Part shown: piece after piece, positions 38,339 to 45,762 of the stretch | Layout of the letters: each line of letters begins with the position of its first letter | Position numbering within the stretch: position 1 is the first letter of the stretch | Source: an uncultured Rickettsiales bacterium | Lineage (GTDB): Bacteria; Pseudomonadota; Alphaproteobacteria; Micavibrionales; GCA-2720935 | NCBI GenBank assembly: GCA_950054255.1 | Contig: CATLOR010000001.1 | Coordinates: 1 to 64,000, forward strand | DNA length: 64,000 nt | Direction: 5' to 3' | The notes under the pieces: model-generated | Told to the model about the DNA's origin: nothing | Seen by the model: only the letters and a program-made list of their open reading frames with translations | The model's database searches: none | Position numbers and translations under genes: made by a program

Positions 38339-38374
38339 AAAAAAAGACAGCGCATCTAAAAAAGACGCGCTGTC
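38339..38374 (-). terminator. Rho-independent terminator after the capsid gene
   Basis: On the minus strand an 11-base stem (GACAGCGCGTC / GATGCGCTGTC, one G-U) with a 7-base T-rich loop is followed by seven T. It lies between the capsid stop (38401) and tail tube A (38322). Phage T7 has its main terminator in the same place, right after gene 10. Confidence 0.85.
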
Positions 38375-38400
38375 AAAATATAAGATAATTAAACTATGTT

Positions 38401-39228
38401 TTATGCTGGTGTTTCATCACAAAGAAGTTTGAATACGCCTGTATCATCTACAAGGCCAGCACCTTGGCTCATCATATTATTAACAAAATAAGCCGCGCGA
38501 TCACCGTGCCATGTGATATCTGTTTGAATATCCATAGCGCTGGCATGTGCAATCGCATTCTTGTGATAAATAAAACATGTACGAACATCACCACCATCAA
38601 CAGGAAGTCCTGTCATTGGGATCCATGATACACCCAACCAGTTTTTAACTTGCAACCCATTATAAGGAAGATTTTGTAAACCAACGTAATCTGCACTTGA
38701 AAATTCTTCGATTTGAACAAGCTCACTCCATTGTTTGTGACCAACAACGGCATAACGTTGTCCATCATCTGGTACATCATTATCACCTAATGTTTCTAAA
38801 GCTTCGAACACTTTATCCTTAGTAAGGCCTGTTGTGTTATCTGCTGATTCTGAGGTTGCTGTACCAAGAGCTGTAATAATCAACTCATCTGTTTTACGTC
38901 CTAAAGCGTATGCGCCTGCATTGGCAGCAACCGCGCGCTCATCAATATTAAGTTTCAATTCATCTAAGCGATCGATCCATTCACCCGCATAATAATCAGA
39001 TAATGAAACTTCTACTGCAGCGTGTGCAACATCCATTACAGGCACAAAATCATGACGTGTTTTTGTTGCAGCTGTTCCTTTGCCAATTGTTTGGAAATAT
39101 GTTGATGCACCACGCACATTATTTTTTGAACGGACCGTACCACGTAGCTTTGATCCTTGACGCTGAAAAGCTTCGTGAACTTCACGTTCGAACTGTTTAA
39201 TAAATGCATTATCTACTGTACTAACCAT
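38401..39228 (-). CDS. Major capsid protein
   Basis: 275 residues, matching the phage capsid family found with T7-like portals in alphaproteobacterial prophages (Phage_capsid_2 type). Seen: FIKQFEREVHEAFQRQGSKLRGTVR, DVAHAAVEVSLSDYYAGEWIDRLDE, then ALGRKTDELIITALG. It is shorter than T7 gp10A (about 345 residues). The gene is bracketed by two terminators, so it is transcribed as a separate level-controlled unit. No clear sigma-70 promoter is seen in the 80 bases upstream. Confidence 0.85.
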   Translation of the reverse strand: MVSTVDNAFIKQFEREVHEAFQRQGSKLRGTVRSKNNVRGASTYFQTIGKGTAATKTRHDFVPVMDVAHAAVEVSLSDYYAGEWIDRLDELKLNIDERAVAANAGAYALGRKTDELIITALGTATSESADNTTGLTKDKVFEALETLGDNDVPDDGQRYAVVGHKQWSELVQIEEFSSADYVGLQNLPYNGLQVKNWLGVSWIPMTGLPVDGGDVRTCFIYHKNAIAHASAMDIQTDITWHGDRAAYFVNNMMSQGAGLVDDTGVFKLLCDETPA

Positions 39229-39279
39229 TTAAAGTACCTCTTTCTTGTATAAAATTAATTTTGAAATAGAAGCGGTTAT

Positions 39280-39301
39280 CATCATTTTTATAAAAATGAT
39301 G
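39280..39301. promoter_or_regulatory. Perfect 22-base palindrome upstream of the capsid gene
   Basis: Arms of 11 bases (CATCATTTTTA and its reverse complement) with no spacer. It lies between the upstream terminator and the capsid start, about 50 bases before the ATG. It could be a protein-binding site or an RNA processing stem. Confidence 0.45.
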
Positions 39302-39306
39302 GCCAC

Positions 39307-39348
39307 AAAAAAAATGACCCCTTACAAAAGAAGGGGTTACCATTTTTT
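39307..39348 (-). terminator. Rho-independent terminator after the scaffold gene
   Basis: ACCCCTT / AAGGGGT (39317-39323 with 39331-39337), 7-base loop. Outer AAAAATG/CATTTTT arms pair past a 3-base bulge, and eight T follow on the minus strand. It lies between scaffold (stop 39356) and capsid (start 39228). Confidence 0.8.
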
Positions 39349-39355
39349 AAGATAT

Positions 39356-39997
39356 TTACGACTTGTAAAAGTCTTGGAATGCTTGTGTTACTTTCGCAAC
39401 AAAAGCAGGGTCTTTATCACGCCAGTATTTAGGATCTCTAACCATATTCTTGAGTTCCTCATCACCAGCTTGAAGTGAAGGCGTTTTTTCTTTAATCGCT
39501 TTTGGTTCTGATGATTGCATCATTTGATATAGCGCCATTATGCCTTCATAACTTGTTGATAAAGCTTCTAAAATCTCTGGAGCTAAATTCTTTTCACCAA
39601 ATGTCTTTAACTGACGTGCGATTTCTTTATATTTGTCGGCACCGCCAAATTTTTCATTCAATCGCCCCATTTGTTTCTCAGCTTCAAATTCTCCAGCCAA
39701 TTCTGAAACCATCGGAACTAGTTTTTCAGCCGCCATATCATAGACCAATTGGACTTGTCTATTTGTGAAACCAAGCTCAAACATTTTTTCATTTAGATCA
39801 TCATCGTAATCAAATAAATTATGATCCATATTCACATCATATTGCTTCGGGTTTTCAGGCATATCACTCCCATCACCCAAACTGAGTTTCTTTTCTAATT
39901 CTTTATAAGATTTAACAAGAGCTTCTATATTTGTTTCTCCTGTTTCTGAATTAATAAATTTCTCAGGAATTATTGTATCTGTATTTTGTTCGTCCAT
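39356..39997 (-). CDS. Capsid scaffolding protein
   Basis: 213 residues, acidic and helical, like T7 gp9 family scaffolds. An opening with ETGETNIEALVKSYKELEKKL is followed by a Pro/Asp linker, helices around FEAEKQMGRLNEKFGG, and a basic C-terminal segment (RDPKYWRDKDPAFVAKVTQAFQDFY) that would contact capsid. AAGGAG lies 8 bases before the ATG. Located directly before capsid, as in T7. Confidence 0.8.
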   Translation of the reverse strand: MDEQNTDTIIPEKFINSETGETNIEALVKSYKELEKKLSLGDGSDMPENPKQYDVNMDHNLFDYDDDLNEKMFELGFTNRQVQLVYDMAAEKLVPMVSELAGEFEAEKQMGRLNEKFGGADKYKEIARQLKTFGEKNLAPEILEALSTSYEGIMALYQMMQSSEPKAIKEKTPSLQAGDEELKNMVRDPKYWRDKDPAFVAKVTQAFQDFYKS

Positions 39998-40016
39998 TTA
40001 TTATACTCCTTAACGT

Positions 40017-40292
40017 TTAAATATCACCACGACCTTGCTTAACAAGAGTCATTATTGTTGCAAAAAAAGACCGTCGCCCTTCTTGATAAAAAAGAGCCTC
40101 GCTCGATACATTCGGGCCTAGTGTTTTTTCTAATGCCAGAAATTTTATATAAGCCAAAACTTCTTTCCCTTCCTCTGTTGAAAAACATTTTGCAAAAAGT
40201 TTAGGCCATTCTTTTTCTTTAGATATCACACTCGCAATCAATGAAATATCAGCTTGTTCGGTTTTATTTTTAGAATTCTTAAACATATTCAT
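40017..40292 (-). CDS. Bbp19-like phage protein
   Basis: 91 residues. The pattern WPKLFAKCFSTEEGKEVLAYIK and ALFYQEGRRSFFATIMTLVKQG is shared by a small family of podovirus proteins encoded next to the portal (Bordetella phage Bbp19 type). Function unknown, possibly a virion cofactor. It overlaps the end of the portal gene by 14 bases; an ATG at 40286 with AGG upstream is an equally good start. Confidence 0.65.
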   Translation of the reverse strand: MNMFKNSKNKTEQADISLIASVISKEKEWPKLFAKCFSTEEGKEVLAYIKFLALEKTLGPNVSSEALFYQEGRRSFFATIMTLVKQGRGDI

Positions 40293-41796
40293 CCTCAGTA
40301 ATTTGTGTTTTTTCTATCGGAGAGCTTTGTATAAAATGTTCAGGGATGCCGAGCTTATCTGCTGCGTATTTCATGACTTGTTCTGAATCAATCATCGTAC
40401 TTAAACCACCATTAATTGACAGAGCCTGAGCTACCCATGATAAAAGTCGTTGTACATCTCTGCTATTTTGAGCTTGGGCAATTGGTGACGTGTATCGAAC
40501 ACCAACTATGCGACCATCTAAATCTAAATCTGGTATTTCACCGCGCCTCCTCAAAATAGAATAACAACGCTTTAATAAAGGCATGAGTAACTCAGACTGC
40601 AGACGACCATAAGTCGCACCCAAAATACGTGTCACTTCACCAGAGCGTTCTAACACTTCTGTGGCTGTCATATTACGTCCATCTAAAGCCGCTAATTTAT
40701 CAACCAAAAGAGCATTTTTAATACGTGTCCTTAGATCTTCTAAAACCAACTGGGACACATCAAAATTACCAGGCATCTCGAGTGGTTTTAATCCCGCAGA
40801 GCCAACCGCTTTTGGAATAATTGTTCCTGGTACTAATTTAATATTAGCAGGGTTTAAAACGCCATCGTCATCCGCTTGCCAAATGCCTGTAACAGCAATT
40901 GAGGCGTTCTTTAAAATAAGCTCAACAACCTTATTTGCCGTTTTAATATCAGGCAGTGATTTCATGACAGGAGAACGTCCATATATTTCCCCAGGCGATT
41001 TTGTCCATCTAAATGTAATAAATGGTGATTGATCAAAAACACCCTCTTCTAAGACAACACTATCCTCATCATTTTCTAAAAAGGCATAATATTTGTAATG
41101 ATTTTCATGAGGAATAACCGCTTCGATAACTGAATATTTTTTTTGTTGTGCTTGTGCTAATTCTTCTTCTCTTTCGAAAATTGAGTAATTTTCAAGATCG
41201 CCAAATCGTTTTTTTAATTGCGCTGAAGTCAAGTCAACTTTTCTATAAGTAATCGATAAGCGTCCATCTTCTCCTTCTAAAACATAAAGCTGAGAAAGAG
41301 GGATTGCTGAAAATTGAAATGCTGAAAAATCGCCAACAAGTGCTTCTTCAACTAATAAGCTTCCTGTCCCTGCTGTCACGAGATCCATAAAAGCTTGATG
41401 CATTTCAACAATGAAATTTGATCGATCAAAATGATCTTGCATTATCCTTGTGGCTTGCTCTAGAGCCGGGCTTAAATCTTCTCTTTCTTGATCTGTTAAA
41501 TCAGATCCAGGAACAAGAGAAAACCAACTTGACCAGGCAGGCGTTAATTCACTTAACAAGCTTGCGCTTAATTGATCAACGGCATTCATCGCTGTTGCAT
41601 CAAAAATCTGACTTGTCCTATGTCCACCCCGAGAGAATGCGCCTGAAAACGATAATCTCTGTGGCAATGTATAATCATAACATTCTTGCCAATGACCTTC
41701 CCATGGTGCACGGACATCGCTCGCAAAAGAAAAAAGCTGACGAAGTTCGGTCAGCTTTTCCTCACGGTTCTCATCCTGTTTTATATCATCTAACAT
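40279..41796 (-). CDS. Portal (head-to-tail connector) protein
   Basis: 505 residues of the T7 gp8 family. Seen: APWEGHWQECYDYTLPQR, the IFDATAMNAVDQLSASLLSELTPAWSSWFSL motif, FMDLVTAGTGSLLVEE and FRWTKSPGEIYGRSPVMKSLPDIKTAN, and a C-terminal RRRGEIPDLD. It forms the ring through which DNA enters and leaves the head. Normal family length. Confidence 0.92.
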   Translation of the reverse strand: MLDDIKQDENREEKLTELRQLFSFASDVRAPWEGHWQECYDYTLPQRLSFSGAFSRGGHRTSQIFDATAMNAVDQLSASLLSELTPAWSSWFSLVPGSDLTDQEREDLSPALEQATRIMQDHFDRSNFIVEMHQAFMDLVTAGTGSLLVEEALVGDFSAFQFSAIPLSQLYVLEGEDGRLSITYRKVDLTSAQLKKRFGDLENYSIFEREEELAQAQQKKYSVIEAVIPHENHYKYYAFLENDEDSVVLEEGVFDQSPFITFRWTKSPGEIYGRSPVMKSLPDIKTANKVVELILKNASIAVTGIWQADDDGVLNPANIKLVPGTIIPKAVGSAGLKPLEMPGNFDVSQLVLEDLRTRIKNALLVDKLAALDGRNMTATEVLERSGEVTRILGATYGRLQSELLMPLLKRCYSILRRRGEIPDLDLDGRIVGVRYTSPIAQAQNSRDVQRLLSWVAQALSINGGLSTMIDSEQVMKYAADKLGIPEHFIQSSPIEKTQITEDEYV

Positions 41797-41812
41797 GCTT
41801 CATCCTTTCCTT

Positions 41813-42010
41813 TTATTCACCTAATAATTTCTTACGCTCTGGTACGATTGAATTTGTATTATTCAAAACACCTCTCAAAGAGGTTCGTACTGTTTGATCT
41901 TGGATTGATTTTTGATAAAGTGCCGCCTTGTTTTTTTTGACTTCTTCAAGTTCTTCTTCCTTGACAGGTTTAACCTCAGGGGCTTTTGGTTTTGGTATAA
42001 TTTTTCCCAT
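41813..42010 (-). CDS. Small charged protein before the portal
   Basis: 65 residues, very rich in Lys, Glu and Pro (KPKAPEVKPVKEEELEEVKKNKAAL), probably disordered then helical. It starts in a TAATG overlap with the preceding gene. It could be a minor virion or assembly factor by position; no family recognised. Confidence 0.55.
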   Translation of the reverse strand: MGKIIPKPKAPEVKPVKEEELEEVKKNKAALYQKSIQDQTVRTSLRGVLNNTNSIVPERKKLLGE

Positions 42011-42426
42011 TATAGATCTCCTTTATAATATGTATGGATATAACGTCTTAATTGCCATGGTGTTAAGATCCACCATTTTTGTATCCCAAGTACCCGTTTT
42101 ACGACAGATACACATGACAGAATGCCAAAATGTCTCACTGTTAGTGATTTTTTTCCAAGCATCACTCTACAAACATCATGACCTTGAAAATTAAGCCACA
42201 TAGGGAGGTCTGAAACATGCTTCTTTGGAACCATTTGTATATCGCAATAAGTTGATAATGGGTCGATACAACACCATGACTCCTCAAATTCTAAAACAAC
42301 AAAACAATGTCGATATCCTTTTTTCAATAGATGTAGCCATTTCAATTCTGTTTCTCCTGAGAAGGCAATATAAGCTGATAATGGCATCGTTTGTGTGATA
42401 GGTGGGTTGAAATATTCTTTTCTCAT
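42010..42426 (-). CDS. Cassette leader protein, possible permuted papain-like fold
   Basis: 138 residues. The ATG at 42426 overlaps the stop of the gene before it (ATGA), so I prefer it to an ATG three codons earlier. Seen: WLHLLKKGYRHCFVVLEFEESW, then CIDPL, and near the end CVSVVKRVLGIQKWWILTPWQL. A His early and a Cys in CVxxVKR late is the order of circularly permuted NlpC/P60-type enzymes. That is inference from two motifs. I believe related proteins accompany similar cassettes in other Alphaproteobacteria. Confidence 0.5.
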   Translation of the reverse strand: MRKEYFNPPITQTMPLSAYIAFSGETELKWLHLLKKGYRHCFVVLEFEESWCCIDPLSTYCDIQMVPKKHVSDLPMWLNFQGHDVCRVMLGKKSLTVRHFGILSCVSVVKRVLGIQKWWILTPWQLRRYIHTYYKGDL

Positions 42427-42809
42427 GACACGCATGTTAAGACTGGTTTTAATAACTTCTTTTGCTTAAAAACATCTTCTAAAATCTCTAAAGCTTCCTC
42501 CCAAATATAATGTGCTTTTTGCTCTCTATGTTGATCACTCATAGGTGGAAAACCTCTTTTACCGTAATGTGTTAACACTCGAATATGGTCTATAAGCAAG
42601 CGGCGCGTTCTATGAAGTCTATTAATGATCGTATAAATATCATTTGGTTCACATGGTCGCGTCATATTATCACCACTCATACGAGCGCAATAGGCTCCAT
42701 CTGCGCGAGCCTCTAATGATTTCATAAACCAAAACCACACTTCTTGTGCATTTTCAAAAAGACAAACTTCTTCTGTTTGCCCTGATGTGTTTTCCACATG
42801 CTTTGACAT
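42423..42809 (-). CDS. First gene of the virion cassette, unknown helical protein
   Basis: 128 residues, mostly helical. FENAQEVWFWFMKSLEARADGA, then RPCEPNDIYTIINRLHRTRRLLIDHIRVLTHYG. No known function. Excellent ribosome binding site (AAGGAGT, 4 bases before the ATG). It is the promoter-proximal gene, divergent from the S24-like regulator 223 bases away, so it may act early, for example in control or DNA handling. Confidence 0.6.
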   Translation of the reverse strand: MSKHVENTSGQTEEVCLFENAQEVWFWFMKSLEARADGAYCARMSGDNMTRPCEPNDIYTIINRLHRTRRLLIDHIRVLTHYGKRGFPPMSDQHREQKAHYIWEEALEILEDVFKQKKLLKPVLTCVS

Positions 42810-42988
42810 TGTTACTCCTTATTTATATTTGCGTATTTTATCTACTGCCTAAAAAAGTATGCGCCTTTATCACCATGGTATGTATTTCATGAAGATTATT
42901 TTGTTTTTAGACACACTTTTCCTGCTTCTGATAGTAACTATATAGGATTTTTTTCCTTTGTAAACACTTTTTTAATTTTTTTATGTTT

Positions 42989-43011
42989 TTATTCCTAAAG
43001 ACAAGGAATAA
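42989..43011. promoter_or_regulatory. Inverted repeat upstream of the S24-like regulator
   Basis: TTATTCCT (42989-42996) and AGGAATAA (43004-43011) are perfect 8-base arms around 7 bases. It lies 21 bases before the regulator start and in the shared gap with the virion cassette. A dimeric HTH protein site is the natural reading. No T-run follows, so it is not a terminator. Confidence 0.5.
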
Positions 43012-43032
43012 CTTTTGTGGCAGAAATAAATA

Positions 43033-43638
43033 ATGTTTAATCATAGTGATATTTGGAATGCAATTGATAAATTGGCTGAAACTAAGGGATACTCTCCTTC
43101 AGGGTTGGCAAAATTGGCTGGGCTCGATTCGACTACTTTTAATAAAAGTAAACGTATAACAGCGACAGGAAAGCTTAGATGGCCGAGTACTGAAAGCATT
43201 TCTAAAATCTTATTCGTGACTGAAACGCCTTTATCAGAATTTATGACTTACTTAAATGGGGAAGCGATGGAGCTTCATTATAATCACCTCCCTTATATTA
43301 ATGAAGACAAGACATCTTCTATGGAAGCAATGCCTTTTGAAACACAAGAGAAATTTGCTTTTTTTCCTAATGATAAGAATAAACGCCTCGCTTTTGAAAT
43401 TTCAACAATGGATTTTGCCCCTCATTACCCTGCAGGAACTATTTTAATATTAGACATTGAAGCCGAACTCCGCAGAAAAGATAAAGTTCTCATTCATAAA
43501 AGTAATAATCAATTTCACGTTGGAACACTCAAAACAGAAACATCAAACCGTATTTTCCTTGATTATGCTGATAAAGAGATTGAAATAGCAAAAGAAGACA
43601 TAGATTGGTCTGGTCGTATTTTATGGGCTGGACAGTAG
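43033..43638 (+). CDS. HTH regulator with inactive S24/LexA-like domain
   Basis: 201 residues. N-terminal HTH: MFNHSDIWNAIDKLAETKGYSPSGLAKLAGLDSTTFNKSKR, a family widespread in Alphaproteobacteria. The C-terminal half follows the S24 fold (FEISTMDFAPHYPAGTILILD, LRRKDKVLIHK, final WSGRILWAGQ). Where active members have G-D-S-M-x-P, this reads STMDFAP, so the Ser position is changed. The later Lys position reads VGT where others have AKE. It is therefore unlikely to self-cleave. Divergent from the virion cassette, so it may control it without RecA. Confidence 0.75.
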   Translation: MFNHSDIWNAIDKLAETKGYSPSGLAKLAGLDSTTFNKSKRITATGKLRWPSTESISKILFVTETPLSEFMTYLNGEAMELHYNHLPYINEDKTSSMEAMPFETQEKFAFFPNDKNKRLAFEISTMDFAPHYPAGTILILDIEAELRRKDKVLIHKSNNQFHVGTLKTETSNRIFLDYADKEIEIAKEDIDWSGRILWAGQ

Positions 43639-43663
43639 ATATCGATAAAGATACACTTTCTAT

Positions 43664-44629
43664 ATGAACGATGTCCTTACATACATACACCCCTTTCTAA
43701 TTGATTTCTTAGCCTTATCTCCTTTTTTTATTGCGATTATATTATCCTTTATTGATGGTTTGATAGGATTTAAAGCGCCCCCTCTGTGGCAGATCATAAA
43801 ATCTATTGCTGCTGTTTTTTATAAACGCTTAAACAGAGAGGGTCGATCAGTGAAAGCAAGGAAAACAAGAGGATTCATTGTTCTTATCCTCTTTGCCTCT
43901 GCAACTCTTTTTATGATTCGTGCTGCCATACCCCATATTGAAAACACATTATATATGTCTTTTTTCGAAGGCTTTATCCTCAGCGGTTTTATCTCGACAA
44001 GCGCTGTTTGGGTGAGCAGTTACAAGCTTAACAAAACCCCAGATAAGAATAAGATAGCCCCCCTAACCCAAGATGAACTACTGACAGCAGATGATTATAA
44101 ACTAAGAAAACACATTATTACGTACCAAGCGCGTAGTTTAGAGCGTTTTTTAATTGCTCCTCTCTTCTTTTATTTTATAGGAGGACTTTACCTTCTTGTT
44201 TTTGCAATGACCATTTCCGCACTGACATTCAGTTCGAATTTCAAAACACAACATAGTCGTGATTACAGCCAATTTATTAAAAGAATTGATATTGTATTCA
44301 CTTACATTCCAGCGCGAATAACTGCCTTAATCTTGTGCCTTATAAGTGTTTTTGTTCCTTTTGCTTCTTTTAATAAAACACGGTCTACGATAAACCAAGC
44401 TACTAAATTTAATGACCCAAATGCGGGTTGGAGCTTGTCTGCTTATGCGGGAAGTCTTGATATCACTCTTGCTGGTCCTGCTTTACAAGAAGGGAAAAGC
44501 ACAGATCAGCCTTGGGTTGGCCCTGAAAAATCTTCTGCAAAAATCGAAAAACAACATGTAATCAAAGGACTCTTCCTTCATTTCTATGCAACTATTATGA
44601 TTGTGGCTTTTTGCCTTTTCTTAAATTAA
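43664..44629 (+). CDS. CobD/CbiB-like membrane protein
   Basis: 321 residues with about five membrane segments. The family pattern is seen in IKRIDIVFTYIPARITALIL and DPNAGWSLSAYAGSLDITLAGP, then a conserved PWVGP. CbiB attaches aminopropanol to cobyric acid in cobalamin synthesis. The central part is shorter and no other cobalamin gene is near, so it may be a divergent family member with another role. It lies 25 bases after the S24-like regulator. Confidence 0.75.
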   Translation: MNDVLTYIHPFLIDFLALSPFFIAIILSFIDGLIGFKAPPLWQIIKSIAAVFYKRLNREGRSVKARKTRGFIVLILFASATLFMIRAAIPHIENTLYMSFFEGFILSGFISTSAVWVSSYKLNKTPDKNKIAPLTQDELLTADDYKLRKHIITYQARSLERFLIAPLFFYFIGGLYLLVFAMTISALTFSSNFKTQHSRDYSQFIKRIDIVFTYIPARITALILCLISVFVPFASFNKTRSTINQATKFNDPNAGWSLSAYAGSLDITLAGPALQEGKSTDQPWVGPEKSSAKIEKQHVIKGLFLHFYATIMIVAFCLFLN

Positions 44630-44668
44630 AACTTGCCATAACTATAAAACCTGATTAAGGTCAATACT

Positions 44669-45688
44669 ATGCGTAGTAGAAAATTAATTGATAATAATAA
44701 CAACAATAAAAGTACTTACGATGGGTCACTTGCAAATCATATCCCTATGTCGTTAGTCGCACTCGATTATCTTGACGCAAATCGTTTCACAATGGGGAAA
44801 TACGTCAAAGAAGCAAAAGAGCGTATGAGTCTCAAAGAATTTGGTGATGAACAAATAAAAAAAGAGATAACACCGCTGCTTGACCGAGGTGTCCCTGATC
44901 TTGAGCTCTCATGGCGTCATTATATTGAAGAGCAATTAGAAGAACATGCCCCAAGAGAAATCTTAAATGACTTATTTCCACTCCTTGTAACTGGTATTGC
45001 CACAGGTGCTTTTCACCCTCTTATCCGCTTGAGTTACGCTCTTGAAACACATAATCAAGAAGAATTTGTTGCGGCGATGGCTTATTGGGCTTCTCATTAC
45101 GAAGAACTCAACAATAAAACCTCTGAAATAATTATTCCTGCTGATTTAAAAGAAATTTTAATTGATGCCACAGATGCAAATTTTGCCAATCCAATCGTAG
45201 CCCAAGGAAATACTATTTTTCACAAAATGAAATCAGTTTCCTTATCAACCGAGTTTAATAAAAATTCGTATATTTTAGAAATGGATTTTGATGACTATAT
45301 CGATCAGAGCTCTCTTTACGCTGCTTATTTATTTAACAGGGACTTTGATTTCACTTTACTTCATGTCACAAGCTCTACAATGGCTTTGCGCCTTATTGGC
45401 GACTATCTAACGAAAGAAAATAAAGGACTTGCTGTCCGTCATCATTTCCATGCTTTTCGATGCGCTCATTATGTTGCAGGTGCTCCGCGTGTCACAACAC
45501 CCATGACTAATACAAATACACCAGAAATTGAATGGAAAACATTAAATAAACAAGCCGTACAAACGCTTGATGATCATGTTTTGAAAGTAACATATCTATG
45601 CCTGAAAGAAGCACAACATTATAAAAGACCTTTTTATAAATCTCTTGCAAAAGGCTATATAGAACATCACACGAAACCAAAACCTTAA
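44669..45688 (+). CDS. Questin oxidase-like protein
   Basis: 339 residues with the family signature ANHIPMSLVALDYLDANR near the N-terminus, then FHPLIRLSYALETHNQEEFVAAMAYWASHYEE and HVTSSTMALRLI and HHFHAFRCAHYVAGAP. Fungal members (AflY/GedK) do Baeyer-Villiger-type or oxidase steps in polyketide synthesis. Bacterial members are uncharacterised. The N-terminus has five Asn codons in a row. AAGG lies 8 bases upstream of the ATG. Tail ends KPKP. Confidence 0.8.
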   Translation: MRSRKLIDNNNNNKSTYDGSLANHIPMSLVALDYLDANRFTMGKYVKEAKERMSLKEFGDEQIKKEITPLLDRGVPDLELSWRHYIEEQLEEHAPREILNDLFPLLVTGIATGAFHPLIRLSYALETHNQEEFVAAMAYWASHYEELNNKTSEIIIPADLKEILIDATDANFANPIVAQGNTIFHKMKSVSLSTEFNKNSYILEMDFDDYIDQSSLYAAYLFNRDFDFTLLHVTSSTMALRLIGDYLTKENKGLAVRHHFHAFRCAHYVAGAPRVTTPMTNTNTPEIEWKTLNKQAVQTLDDHVLKVTYLCLKEAQHYKRPFYKSLAKGYIEHHTKPKP

Positions 45689-45762
45689 CAAATTATTATG
45701 GGAAAATTTTTTACTTCCCTCTAAAATCCATCTATGTGATAATAAGATATAAGGAGTTTGGT

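Larger units (their letters stand above)
32249..42809 (-). mobile_element. Compact podovirus-type virion cassette (domesticated phage or GTA-like)
   Basis: Fifteen genes on one strand encode a short-tailed (T7-like) virion, DNA packaging and lysis: two leader orphans, a 65-residue protein, portal, Bbp19-like, scaffold, capsid, tail tubes A and B, a possible ejection protein, a possible small terminase, the large terminase, a membrane/coiled-coil protein, a SleB hydrolase and a GTA-type holin. No integrase, excisionase, DNA or RNA polymerase, gp15/gp16-size ejection proteins or tail-fibre gene is present. All frames are intact and several overlap by 1-4 bases. That argues for selection, not decay. 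I saw no flanking att repeat by eye. Confidence 0.75.

Noticed and set aside
32249..42809. Diversity-generating retroelement, as in the Bordetella podovirus that has Bbp19
   Set aside because: No reverse transcriptase and no template/variable repeat pair could be seen in the cassette.
43664..44629. Cobalamin biosynthesis operon or riboswitch
   Set aside because: No other cob/cbi gene is adjacent and no B12-box-like sequence was seen upstream.
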